From positions 1 to 25,770 of the IMG/VR virus record IMGVR_UViG_3300044941_000045: DNA of 25,770 nt, one strand, 5' to 3'. A program made the translations under genes and the position numbers. Shown in pieces: positions 16,825 through 23,270 of this stretch. Under the pieces are notes generated by a model. The model saw nothing but the letters and a program-made list of their open reading frames with translations, did no database searches and was not told the origin of the DNA. How positions within the stretch are numbered: the first letter of the stretch is position 1; every line of letters begins with the position of its first letter. Source of the stretch: a virus.

Positions 16825-17805
16825 ATGAGCATACTAATAGGACGAAGAGATATAGACTTTAGATACGATCCGCTTAACGGGGCATTGGTTCCGCAAGAAA
16901 TCCTCGGAACAGATGGATCTGGGAACGGGGAAGTCCATCAGGCGGTCGCAATCGAGGGGCTACCTGGAAGATTTGGTTTCTCGCCTAACGAAATGCCACA
17001 AAGAAGAACAGATATAGCCGATTCTGGTATTGTAGTATATGAAGTGGATTCATCGAATAATTTAACAGGCTTTTCTGCTCTTGGTGATGCACTTGTGCAA
17101 GTTAGACCACCGATCGGAGGGCAACCGGGACCTAACGAATACGCAGTAGATTTCAATAATCCAATCAATTTTTTAAACACAGGAAGGTTTTTTTTCAACC
17201 CTTCCGATAGTGGAAAATTTTACAGAATCCATAGATATTTTGGGCTTGGTTCAATCAATTCAGTGAGGAATACGTTCTTCATCGAACAAGCTGCACTTCT
17301 TACCAAGTTATCTAGAGACGGGTCTTTGCCAATGACAGGCGATTTGAATTTCGATGGTTTCAAAGGCGTCGGTCTCGCAAACGGAACAAACGCTGGTGAT
17401 GCGGTGAACTTTGGGCAACTGGACGGCAAGGTATCAAAATCGGGGGATACAATGACTGGAAATCTGAGTATCCCTGCTGGCACGATAAATGCACATGCAG
17501 TCAATAGAGGCCAATTAAACAGTTTATTTAATTCTTTTCAGGCTTCTCAAGGATATTCAAACAATAATCCATCGGCTAACGCATTCGTGTATTATGTAGA
17601 GGGCAATGTCAATATAACAGGATGCCCAAATACTGCTGGAACAGTAATTATAGTAAATCATAATGCTGGTTCCCCTGGCGTTTTCGAACTTCGGGTACAT
17701 GGTCAGGTAATTGGGAACACTCCATCGGGTTCATCTATTAGCAGACTAATATATAACAGGGGGGTAGGGTCCCCACTTTGGCTGAATATTTCTCAAACAC
17801 CATGA
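16825..17805 (+). CDS. Tail fibre protein with 'MTGDL' repeats
   Basis: A 326-residue fibre-type protein. The N-terminal 170 residues probably attach to the tail tip (SILIGRRDIDFRYDPLNGAL, and FYRIHRYFGLGSINSVRNTF). From about residue 170 come fibre shaft repeats, PMTGDLNFDGFKGVGLANGT, NAGDAVNFGQLD and GDTMTGNLSIPAG then AHAVNRGQL, a motif found in many trimeric phage fibres ('mtGdLdmggnkItgla...daanKayvd'). The C-terminal 90 residues are beta-rich (NITGCPNTAGTVIIVNHN) and may be the receptor-binding head. ATG 16825 starts 1 base after the hub stop. Its stop overlaps the next start. Confidence 0.75.
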   Translation: MSILIGRRDIDFRYDPLNGALVPQEILGTDGSGNGEVHQAVAIEGLPGRFGFSPNEMPQRRTDIADSGIVVYEVDSSNNLTGFSALGDALVQVRPPIGGQPGPNEYAVDFNNPINFLNTGRFFFNPSDSGKFYRIHRYFGLGSINSVRNTFFIEQAALLTKLSRDGSLPMTGDLNFDGFKGVGLANGTNAGDAVNFGQLDGKVSKSGDTMTGNLSIPAGTINAHAVNRGQLNSLFNSFQASQGYSNNNPSANAFVYYVEGNVNITGCPNTAGTVIIVNHNAGSPGVFELRVHGQVIGNTPSGSSISRLIYNRGVGSPLWLNISQTP

Positions 17806-18068
17806 AATCAATCAACTACACATTCTTCCAAAATAACCAGTGGCAGTTTACGATCGAGGCTGATTTTTCTCTTGCTGGCTTCACAGCTTATTGTTCTGCA
17901 GAGCGTGAAGATGCAAAAATAAACTCGACAACAAGCATAGTTGGCAATATCATAACAGTAACATTTAATTCTACAAACGTGCAAAAAGGAATATGGAAGT
18001 ACGACGTAGAAGTGAATAATGGAACAGACAATTTCACACTTCAGAGAGGAGAGATACAAGTACTATGA
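17802..18068 (+). CDS. Small baseplate-periphery protein (BppU-N/Ig-like domain)
   Basis: An 88-residue all-beta protein: TFFQNNQWQFTIEADFSLAG followed by AYCSAEREDAKINSTTSI and a terminal FTLQRGEIQVL. This '..g.d..f.i...dlsg....a.i.....' layout is that of N-terminal domains of BppU-type proteins and of the first domain of the next gene, so the two may be related by duplication. ATG 17802 is preferred because it overlaps the fibre stop (ATGA); a TTG at 17778 would lie deep inside that gene. Probably a small tail-tip or fibre-connecting part. Exact role unknown. Confidence 0.6.
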   Translation: MKSINYTFFQNNQWQFTIEADFSLAGFTAYCSAEREDAKINSTTSIVGNIITVTFNSTNVQKGIWKYDVEVNNGTDNFTLQRGEIQVL

Positions 18069-19315
18069 GTTTTCCAAAGCAAAAAGATCTATCGCTTTAC
18101 AGAGGTGATACTACAAAATACATATTCAACGTCTCTGATCTTATTGGATATGTATCGGTCGGAATAAGATTTGCTGTTAAGCGGACAGATAACAACGAGA
18201 AAGTGATTGACTTCAATATACTCCCCACAGATCCAGGTAACAACTGGAACGCAGGAATCGTTCAGGCGAACGTAACCTCTGGTATGACACAAGCGATAAA
18301 AACCACACAAACTCTAGTCTTGCGATATGATCTTGAGGTAACAAGAGACGATGGTTCGAATCCGATAGTGATTAAAACAGAATGGTATGGGACGATTGCA
18401 TTTACTCCTGATGTTACAGTAGGAAATCCAATAATCACACCTCCGACAGAGGCAAATATACGAGAAGACCTAGGATCGAATAACATATCCAAGGGTGCAA
18501 CACTGGTAGGCGTTGCGTCTTCTATCTGGACGGGAATCGCTGTAAACGTTCAAGAAGCCTTAGAATGGTTGTTAGATAATACGGTAGGTCTTCCTCCTTC
18601 TTGGGTTCCAGGGAGAATCTTAAAAACAGGGGCAAGTAAACCGAATTTAGAATATTCTGGGCTTGAGATAGATAATTTAAATAACCTAACCGGTGCAAAT
18701 TCAGTGACAGCTGATTCGGCACCAACTAATCCGGAAGACTTAACACGTAAGGATTATGTGGACTCTGAGATCCTATCTGGTATAGCAACGAGAGTAGCAA
18801 AAACAGGTGATTCCATGTCGGGCGATCTGGACATGGGCGGAAACATTATCACCGGGTTAGACGATGGAGTAAGTCCGTCTGATGCGGTAAACAAAGCACA
18901 ATTGGACAATGCTGTAGCATCGGTTGGGGTCACAGACTCACCTAATTGGAGCTCTCCTTCCACAACACTTGCCCCTTCGGTTCGTGCGGTCGATGAAAGG
19001 ATAGGTGATAGATTGTCCGGTGAGAGTATCACTATCGAGTTAGATGATGATGATGAAATAAAAGTGACAGAATTATTTGACACAGCATCGAACGGAGAAT
19101 ATTTAATATTTCAAGAATCTGATCCACTAATCTATGCAAGGTTTATGTTTCGCTCTGGCTCTCCGGATTCAGCTGTTGTACTGGATGGATCACCCGAAGT
19201 AGTAACCTCAGATGTAGACACGAAACTATGCTTATATGAATCTTCGGGAGAAATATTTTTTAAAAACAGGCTAGGTAGTACACTAGAATTTAGAGTACAT
19301 AGGAGATCATTATGA
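18065..19315 (+). CDS. BppU-like tail fibre/baseplate protein
   Basis: A 416-residue tail protein. Residues 1-130 are a beta-sandwich beginning SFPKQKDLSLYRGDTTKYIF, the 'L.rGDt..y.f.v' opening common to BppU-type domains; it is laid out like the previous 88-aa protein. The middle has WTGIAVNVQEALEWLLDNT, like the 'NVQ.ALe.L' spacer of fibres, and the repeat GDSMSGDLDMGGNIITGLDD then DAVNKAQLDNAV, shared in kind with the fibre at 16825. The C-terminal 110 residues form a beta domain with a very acidic patch (ELDDDDEIKVTELFD). It probably links fibres to the tail tip. Confidence 0.7.
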   Translation: MSFPKQKDLSLYRGDTTKYIFNVSDLIGYVSVGIRFAVKRTDNNEKVIDFNILPTDPGNNWNAGIVQANVTSGMTQAIKTTQTLVLRYDLEVTRDDGSNPIVIKTEWYGTIAFTPDVTVGNPIITPPTEANIREDLGSNNISKGATLVGVASSIWTGIAVNVQEALEWLLDNTVGLPPSWVPGRILKTGASKPNLEYSGLEIDNLNNLTGANSVTADSAPTNPEDLTRKDYVDSEILSGIATRVAKTGDSMSGDLDMGGNIITGLDDGVSPSDAVNKAQLDNAVASVGVTDSPNWSSPSTTLAPSVRAVDERIGDRLSGESITIELDDDDEIKVTELFDTASNGEYLIFQESDPLIYARFMFRSGSPDSAVVLDGSPEVVTSDVDTKLCLYESSGEIFFKNRLGSTLEFRVHRRSL

Positions 19316-20088
19316 TATTAGATACAAGGATTCCGTCACTTCTTAAACAAAGATTTCCCAATGGTTTAGTTCCAAAAAATAATACAGGAAGTCCAAATAC
19401 TGTTCTTGATATAACAGCCGGGGATACCTGGGATGATACATTTTCCGATGTTTTGGTTTCATCTGGGGGCACTATTGATTTAGCGACAAACGGTCTCAAT
19501 GGTCTCGACACAGGTTCGATAGCAGCAAATCAGACTTATTTTTTATATATAATCAAAAACCCCACGACTCTCGTCACTGGGTTTTTAGCTTCGTTGTCTA
19601 TCTCTTCTCCGACACTTCCAAGTGGATTTACACTCAAGAGAGAGATAGGAGCTTGGACAACGAATGCAAGTAGCCAGTTGAGACCATATCGAACGCAAGG
19701 GTCTGGTGAGATAGTGACATACTCCCCCCTTGCCCCTATAGCATCTGTCGATGTAACTAATTTAGGAACGAGTGCCACAACTTACACTATAACAGATGCA
19801 CCAAATGGGAAAGCAGTTGAAGCAGTTATTGAAGGGAGAAATTCACGGGATGGGTCAGTAGCATCTATGAGAATATCCGCATTAGATACTACTAATATTG
19901 ACTTAAACACTAACTTAATATTTGTAAATATTGGGAACAATATATCTGGTCATAGTGGGCCAAATAGAAACGGATATAGAGTCTCTATTTATCTTAATTC
20001 TTCCAGGCAATTCAGGGCAAGATCATTAAATTCAGGGCAGGAATATTCAGCAATTTTAGTAAAATTTGACTACAACAGGAGTATATAA
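19312..20088 (+). CDS. Tail fibre tip protein
   Basis: A 258-residue beta-rich protein ending the fibre block. The segment LDTGSIAANQTYFLYIIKNP, followed by LASLSISSPTLPSGFTLKRE then IGAWTTN, is a pattern found in many phage fibre C-terminal regions ('ldtG.iaa.tfY..yli.n..tg..aalaS.sp.tPtlP.Gyt..rrig'). The last 110 residues are a separate beta domain (TTYTITDAPNGKAVEAVIEG), a good candidate for the receptor-binding tip. ATGA overlap upstream and TAATG overlap downstream. Confidence 0.7.
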   Translation: MILDTRIPSLLKQRFPNGLVPKNNTGSPNTVLDITAGDTWDDTFSDVLVSSGGTIDLATNGLNGLDTGSIAANQTYFLYIIKNPTTLVTGFLASLSISSPTLPSGFTLKREIGAWTTNASSQLRPYRTQGSGEIVTYSPLAPIASVDVTNLGTSATTYTITDAPNGKAVEAVIEGRNSRDGSVASMRISALDTTNIDLNTNLIFVNIGNNISGHSGPNRNGYRVSIYLNSSRQFRARSLNSGQEYSAILVKFDYNRSI

Positions 20089-20252
20089 TGTTAGTTTGGG
20101 TAGAGTTTAATGAAAATAAAACGGAAGTAGTTGGAATATATGCATGCGAGCAACTACCCGATCCGAATGGTGGATTTTCTCCCGTTACGGAAGAGATCGA
20201 TGAAAATGACTCGAGAGTTATTGCATTTAAGGAGCGTAAAAATGAGCAATAA
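20088..20252 (+). CDS. Small tail-fibre-associated protein (54 aa)
   Basis: ATG 20088 shares its A with the previous stop (TAATG), is preceded by AGGAG-like sequence (20077-20082), and ends at TAA 20250-20252, overlapping the next gene by 11 bases. The product (MLVWVEFNENKTEVVGIYAC at its start; ending SRVIAFKERKNEQ) resembles in form the short proteins following fibre genes, with one strand-rich half and a terminal 'D.ri.aF' element, as in fibre assembly or XkdX-like proteins. Family not proven. Confidence 0.6.
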   Translation: MLVWVEFNENKTEVVGIYACEQLPDPNGGFSPVTEEIDENDSRVIAFKERKNEQ

Positions 20253-20934
20253 AACATTTCAATTCATATGGTTTAAGATACTTGCAAGATTTTACAAGCG
20301 CAAAAAAGGCAGTGGAGCAAATCTTTCAGATTATAGAAGTTACATGATTGGATATCTTAAATGGGGCAGAAGGCTTACTAACCTAAAAGGTGTTATTATT
20401 GGAGATAGCAACGGTGAGGAGATGAAGAACTATGAGTCTATGAAACGATTCGCAGAACCAACTGTCAACATTGCAATCGGGGGGACTCGTGCAGATCAAT
20501 GGGATGAGTTTATTTATAGAGATGAAGAGATAAGGAGACTGCTTTGGGGTTTAAAAATAATATCAAATGTCGGAGGAAATAACATATTGCAGAATAAATT
20601 TGATAAGCTGAATTTAGCACTCATGAATCTTTATATTCAGTTTTCGGAATATTATCCAATAACGATCCCGCATATACACTATAAGATAATTGCAAACCTA
20701 ACAGGCAAACCGGAAGAATTGATCAGGAGTCAGGTTGAAGAAGCGAATGAGATGATTAAAAAATATTGCTATCCTGGGAATTTAATTGACATTGCTGATT
20801 TTACAGGCGATAAAGGGGAGCCGTACTGGTTCGTGCATAAAGACGCTGTGCACTATACCGATGAATTTGATTACAAGGTCAGAATACCATTGATCAACAA
20901 AATAGTTTATGGAGTGGAGAATCGTGGGGATTGA
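20242..20934 (+). CDS. SGNH/GDSL-type hydrolase
   Basis: A 230-residue protein with the four SGNH blocks in order: G54-D55-S56-N57 (IIGDSNGEE; nucleophile Ser56), block II Gly80/81 (NIAIGGTRADQW), block III GGNN at 111-114 (NVGGNNIL; Asn), and D201-A-V-H204 near the C terminus (KDAVHYTDE; catalytic Asp and His). The family hydrolyses esters, often O-acetyl groups of polysaccharide or lipids. No signal peptide is evident; the N terminus (FQFIWFKILARFYKRKK) is mixed hydrophobic and basic. ATG 20242 has AGGAG at 20230-20234. Lying between fibre and lysis genes, it may be a tail-borne deacetylase acting on host surface glycan, or a lysis helper. Substrate is unknown. Confidence 0.8.
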   Translation: MSNKTFQFIWFKILARFYKRKKGSGANLSDYRSYMIGYLKWGRRLTNLKGVIIGDSNGEEMKNYESMKRFAEPTVNIAIGGTRADQWDEFIYRDEEIRRLLWGLKIISNVGGNNILQNKFDKLNLALMNLYIQFSEYYPITIPHIHYKIIANLTGKPEELIRSQVEEANEMIKKYCYPGNLIDIADFTGDKGEPYWFVHKDAVHYTDEFDYKVRIPLINKIVYGVENRGD

Positions 20935-21247
20935 TTTTTTTGGACTTATAATCGGGCAAGGAGTAGTGCTTGCAGTCATGTACTACGCCTTCTCTTCTAA
21001 AGTTAAAGAGATAGTTAAAAAAGAGTTAGACGAACATGAGAACAAAACATTAAAAAAGTTGTCTGAGCTTGAGAAAATAGATAAGTATCAAGACCAGAGG
21101 ATAAATGAGATCGACAAAAGGGTTGCAATAGTTGAAGCAAATCAATCTTATGTTGCAATCAACATTATGGACATTAAGTCAAGCTTATCCGATAGCTTGA
21201 ATAAAATTGAAGATATATGGAAATATTTAATCAAGGGAAAGCAATGA
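20924..21247 (+). CDS. Membrane-anchored coiled-coil lysis-module protein
   Basis: A 107-residue protein with one N-terminal membrane helix (residues about 5-23, FFGLIIGQGVVLAVMYYAF) and a long charged coiled coil (24-100, with VKKELDEHENKTLKKL). GTG 20924 is preferred because GGAG/GGAGA lies 4-13 bases upstream; an ATG at 20909 would put that site inside the gene. It overlaps the hydrolase gene by 11 bases and the peptidase gene by four. Such a form is seen in spanins, XhlA-like holin partners and DUF2730-type proteins. Topology suggests the coil outside the inner membrane or in the cytoplasm; this cannot be decided by eye. Confidence 0.6.
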   Translation: MGIDFFGLIIGQGVVLAVMYYAFSSKVKEIVKKELDEHENKTLKKLSELEKIDKYQDQRINEIDKRVAIVEANQSYVAINIMDIKSSLSDSLNKIEDIWKYLIKGKQ

Positions 21248-21813
21248 TAGCAAAATTTATACCACCACCAAATGACCAACGATCCGATATTAAATGGGAG
21301 AATGAAGGTGTCAATATACTTCCGAATTCGCAATGTCTAGGTAACTTTGCAGAAGATGTTATGCGATCGGTAAGTCTTGAGACAGGCATATCGACTCTTT
21401 ATCCTGCCAACACATATGAATACTACCATATTTTTTTGGCGAATTTTCGTTCTATGTTTAAAAGATTCCCGTCGAGGATAGAGTATCTTACGGTTGATAT
21501 CCATTGCAAGATACAGAATGAGATTTACAAATCTAATGGATTAGAACATAAGCTGAAGTGGCTAGAGACAAAATCTTTGTACAATCTAGAAAAAAGGATG
21601 GTAACTAATCAAAGGATAGCCGGTGCCTCCGTAAATATTCCGGGCTCCACTCACTGGATACGATTTAATAAAATATTAGAAAACGGATTCGAAGTAAACG
21701 ACCCTTTTGGAGAATATCCGTACGATAAAAAAAAAATTGGGGGTGTATATATTTACGAAAAAGAATTGCTACAAAAAATAGGAATAAATAGAATAGCATG
21801 GATTGAGGTATAA
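21244..21813 (+). CDS. C39/papain-like cysteine peptidase, probable endolysin
   Basis: A 189-residue protein resembling Peptidase_C39_2 domains: Q30-C31 in NSQCLGNFAEDVM (nucleophile Cys31), H137 in GSTHWIRF, and D153 in GFEVNDPFGEYPY, the 'hW....' and 'vnDP.g.y' blocks typical of that fold, followed by GVYIYEKELLQKIG. Papain-fold enzymes cut peptide or amide bonds, and CHAP-type relatives are common endolysins. With holin-like and spanin-like genes next door, peptidoglycan cleavage is the likely job, though a tail-related peptidase is possible. No signal peptide; a holin would release it. ATG 21244 overlaps the previous stop; the 21217 start is rejected. A run of ten A and five G at 21727-21743 is intact in frame. 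Confidence 0.7.
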   Translation: MIAKFIPPPNDQRSDIKWENEGVNILPNSQCLGNFAEDVMRSVSLETGISTLYPANTYEYYHIFLANFRSMFKRFPSRIEYLTVDIHCKIQNEIYKSNGLEHKLKWLETKSLYNLEKRMVTNQRIAGASVNIPGSTHWIRFNKILENGFEVNDPFGEYPYDKKKIGGVYIYEKELLQKIGINRIAWIEV

Positions 21814-21814
21814 T

Positions 21815-22021
21815 ATGAAAGTTTATATATTAGAGAAAGATGAAGTTTTGTTTCAGATAAAAATTTTTATATTCGGTGCAGGATATGAATTTTCTGTATG
21901 CAAATCAGGTGACCAATACGGAATATACGAATCTGATACATCTAGATTGATTGTTTTATGCAATAGTTACAATGAGGCGATCAACTATTGCTCAGAAAAC
22001 GAAATGGAGATTGAGAAATGA
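21815..22021 (+). CDS. Small hypothetical protein in lysis block (68 aa)
   Basis: ATG 21815 lies 1 base past the peptidase stop and has GAGGT at 21805-21809; a TTG at 21803 is in frame but unlikely. The product MKVYILEKDEVLFQIKIFIF begins like a strand pair, has Cys at VCKSGD and VLCNSY and NYCSENE, and ends acidic. It carries no clear membrane helix and no family is recognised. The 'Y.I.........f....N..eA...C' ending resembles small KTSC- or DUF-type domains in general look only. Overlaps the holin-like gene by four bases. Confidence 0.55.
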   Translation: MKVYILEKDEVLFQIKIFIFGAGYEFSVCKSGDQYGIYESDTSRLIVLCNSYNEAINYCSENEMEIEK

Positions 22022-22236
22022 GTAACCCATTAAACGGAATTTATTTTACAAAAAACGACATTTGGCGGACAATAGGTTTGATACTGATATTAATTGGGCA
22101 ATTTACTAACAGGCATAAGTATGAAATATTCGGGCAAATATTTGAGACATCGGAACTTGCATTAGTCGGTATTGCTCTTGCAGTTGTTATGCCGCTGTTA
22201 ATGCGAAAATTCGGAGGTAACAATGATTCCAATTGA
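22018..22236 (+). CDS. Holin-like protein (two membrane helices)
   Basis: A 72-residue protein with two predicted membrane helices: residues 16-30 (WRTIGLILILIGQFT) and 47-63 (LALVGIALAVVMPLLMR), separated by a short polar loop with N-terminal polar start and a charged, Asn-rich end. Size, topology (both ends probably inside) and place after the probable endolysin fit a class II holin, which makes the inner-membrane lesion that releases lysin. ATG 22018 overlaps the previous stop (ATGA) with GGAG in the preceding 15 bases. Sequence-level holin families cannot be named. Confidence 0.6.
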   Translation: MSNPLNGIYFTKNDIWRTIGLILILIGQFTNRHKYEIFGQIFETSELALVGIALAVVMPLLMRKFGGNNDSN

Positions 22237-22432
22237 ATTGCTTAAGATATTAAACTGGAAAGGGTGGTTATTTCTGGTTTTGTTATTTGTGCTTATTTTG
22301 GTTGGAACAATAAAAACATGCAATCGAATAACGGAGGATAAATATGAAGAAGCAATTGAAGTTGAGTATGATACTATTGATGACTATCGGTCTCTTTGCT
22401 TGCCAGTCACAGGCAAACCGTGTGCGTTCTGA
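22223..22432 (+). CDS. Small membrane protein, i-spanin-like (Rz-like)
   Basis: A 69-residue protein with one N-terminal membrane helix (residues 14-31, GWLFLVLLFVLILVGTI) and a short acidic outer part (TEDKYEEAIEVEYDTIDDY). ATG 22223 has GGAGG at 22213-22217, five bases upstream. Its last 89 bases overlap, in another frame, the start of a lipoprotein gene, the typical layout of Rz/Rz1 inner and outer membrane spanins, which fuse the two membranes at the end of lysis. The outer part is shorter than usual for an i-spanin (about 38 residues), so the role is an inference from layout and topology. Confidence 0.55.
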   Translation: MIPIELLKILNWKGWLFLVLLFVLILVGTIKTCNRITEDKYEEAIEVEYDTIDDYRSLCLPVTGKPCAF

Positions 22433-22706
22433 ACACGCCCTGGCTTGTAAAGACGTATCCATACCTCTGGATGCAAAAATCAGAGAAGGAGATATCATCA
22501 CATATAAGTCAAAGATTTATGTTCCGTCCGAAAGATACATTGCGTTAGCTGGTCATTCCGCTGTCCTTGCAGAGTGTGGGAGAATTTCTCAATGCGTTAT
22601 ACGATGGACGGAATACGAAAGAGACTGTGAGATAGAGCAGAGAACGTTTTTATTTTATATAACAGGGATCAAAAAAAAATGCACTCTAGAGCGTCCCGAT
22701 TGCTGA
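22344..22706 (+). CDS. Cys-rich lipoprotein, o-spanin-like (Rz1-like)
   Basis: A 120-residue lipoprotein: basic start (MKKQLK), hydrophobic core (LSMILLMTIGLFA) and lipobox L17-F-A-C20, so lipidation at Cys20 is expected. The mature part has six further Cys (HALACKDV, LAECGRISQCVIRW, RDCEIE, KKKCTLERPDC), suggesting disulfides in the periplasm. ATG 22344 has GGAGG at 22333-22337. The first 89 bases lie inside the previous gene in a different frame, as for Rz1 in Rz. It is longer and more Cys-rich than common o-spanins; a superinfection-exclusion or envelope lipoprotein is the alternative. Last gene of the late operon. Confidence 0.6.
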   Translation: MKKQLKLSMILLMTIGLFACQSQANRVRSEHALACKDVSIPLDAKIREGDIITYKSKIYVPSERYIALAGHSAVLAECGRISQCVIRWTEYERDCEIEQRTFLFYITGIKKKCTLERPDC

Positions 22707-22745
22707 CTTCATAAACTCCCTAACATCTTTCACTACTTACTTTGT

Positions 22746-22770
22746 CCCGGGTTTGGCCCGGGGTTTTTTT
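22746..22770 (+). terminator. Rho-independent terminator of the late operon
   Basis: The inverted repeat CCCGGG-TTTGG-CCCGGG (22746-22762, six GC pairs, loop of five) is followed by G and seven T (22764-22770). It lies 40 bases after the lipoprotein stop and is the first clear terminator in the window. Confidence 0.9.
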
Positions 22771-22983
22771 GGCTTTTTCCCCCTATTAAGCCGTAAAATG
22801 CATAGAATCGGCGATTTGAAGCAAAGTAGACATAATAAAGAGTTAAAAAAGGGTAAAAAACGGCTATTTTTTGTGTTTTTTGGGTGTATATTCCCCCGGG
22901 GAAAATAGCATTTTTTGGGGTTTTTTGGCAGGTAGGCAGTTAATTTTTTTTATCTTTTTTTTGATTTTTTTATTTTTTTTTGG
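22771..22983 (+). other. Non-coding junction between late and early regions, phased T-tracts
   Basis: No gene is found from 22707 to 23031. After the terminator come a weak hairpin GGCTT/AAGCC (22771-22792), a long-range inverted repeat AGCCGT (22789-22794)/ACGGCT (22860-22865), and a purine-rich stretch. From 22911 the + strand is dominated by T-runs of 6-9, starting at about 22911, 22921, 22944, 22955, 22965, 22973 and 22989; several are 10-11 bases apart, as in intrinsically curved DNA. They end at the -35 of the first early promoter, so they may act as an UP-like or curved promoter element. A replication-origin role is possible but no iterons are seen. Confidence 0.5.
22863..22916 (+). 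terminator. Possible second terminator hairpin
   Basis: GCTATTTT (22863-22870) is repeated inverted as AAAATAGC (22902-22909), followed by a T-run (22911-22916). The inside contains GGG and CCCC that may also pair. The loop is long (31 bases), so folding as a terminator is uncertain; it may back up the first terminator. Confidence 0.35.
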
Positions 22984-23011
22984 TTGACTTTTTTTTGCAG
23001 CAGTCTATATT
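22984..23011 (+). promoter_or_regulatory. Early promoter P1
   Basis: TTGACT (22984-22989), 16-base spacer beginning with eight T, then TATATT (23006-23011). Transcription should start near 23018, giving a leader of only about 14 bases that begins at the Shine-Dalgarno GAGGT (23019-23023) of the 58-aa ORF. The T-run just after the -35 is shared with the two promoters downstream. Confidence 0.7.
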
Positions 23012-23031
23012 GTATATAGAGGTAAATAACG

Positions 23032-23208
23032 GTGAAAACAACAGAATTAAAGCAAAAAATTGAAAATGCAAATAAGCAGTATGGATACGAAAGATTTTCG
23101 TTTATAACTGGTTACAAGACCAGATATGGATTGCTCAACAAAAACGGGGTTGTGGAAAGAGTAATGGATAAAAAAGCATTTATCGCTCATATCACTGAGC
23201 AATTCTAA
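23032..23208 (+). CDS. Small early protein (58 aa) upstream of the ribozyme
   Basis: GTG start at 23032 with GAGGT at 23019-23023; TAA at 23206-23208. The product (MKTTELKQKIENANKQYGYE at its start; ending KKAFIAHITEQF) is small and basic with two short helices and an inner strand (FSFITGYKTRYGLLNKNG), and no known family. The start element GAGGTAAATAACG-GTG-AAAACA is nearly identical to those of the next two early genes, which supports it being real. The stop codon lies 2 bases upstream of the hammerhead ribozyme (23210), so ribosomes finishing this gene would cover the ribozyme's 5' strand. Confidence 0.7.
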   Translation: MKTTELKQKIENANKQYGYERFSFITGYKTRYGLLNKNGVVERVMDKKAFIAHITEQF

Positions 23209-23209
23209 A

Positions 23210-23270
23210 ACCTCACTGATGAGCTTTAAATAAGCGAAACCTTCCCATGCAACTGGGAATGGTCTGAGGT
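23210..23270 (+). ncRNA. Type I hammerhead ribozyme
   Basis: A self-cleaving RNA with every conserved core base. Stem I: 23210-23215 (ACCTCA) pairs with 23265-23270 (TGAGGT), 6 bp, open-ended, hence type I. Core box 1: CTGATGA at 23216-23222. Stem II: GCTT 23223-23226 with AAGC 23232-23235, loop TAAAT, with the conserved G10.1-C11.1 pair. Core box 2: GAAA at 23236-23239. Stem III: ACC-TTCCCA (23239-23247) with TGGGAA-T-GGT (23254-23263), 9 bp with one bulged T at 23260, loop TGCAAC, including A15.1-U16.1. H17 is C23264, so the cleavage triplet is GTC and the cut falls between 23264 and 23265. No stem I internal loop for tertiary contact with loop II is obvious, so in-cell speed is uncertain. 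It lies between two early genes and masks the Shine-Dalgarno of the second. Confidence 0.93.

Noticed and set aside
21727-21743. Run of ten A and then five G in the peptidase gene, possible slippage or frameshift site
   Set aside because: The frame reads through intact (DKKKIGGVY) into the conserved C-terminal part; the alternative frames yield no long extension.
22789-22865. Inverted repeat AGCCGT/ACGGCT with 65-base loop as operator
   Set aside because: Only six base pairs across a long loop in AT-rich DNA; expected by chance.
22944-22983. T-tract region as a replication origin
   Set aside because: No repeated iterons or DnaA-like boxes could be seen; a curved promoter element explains it with fewer assumptions.
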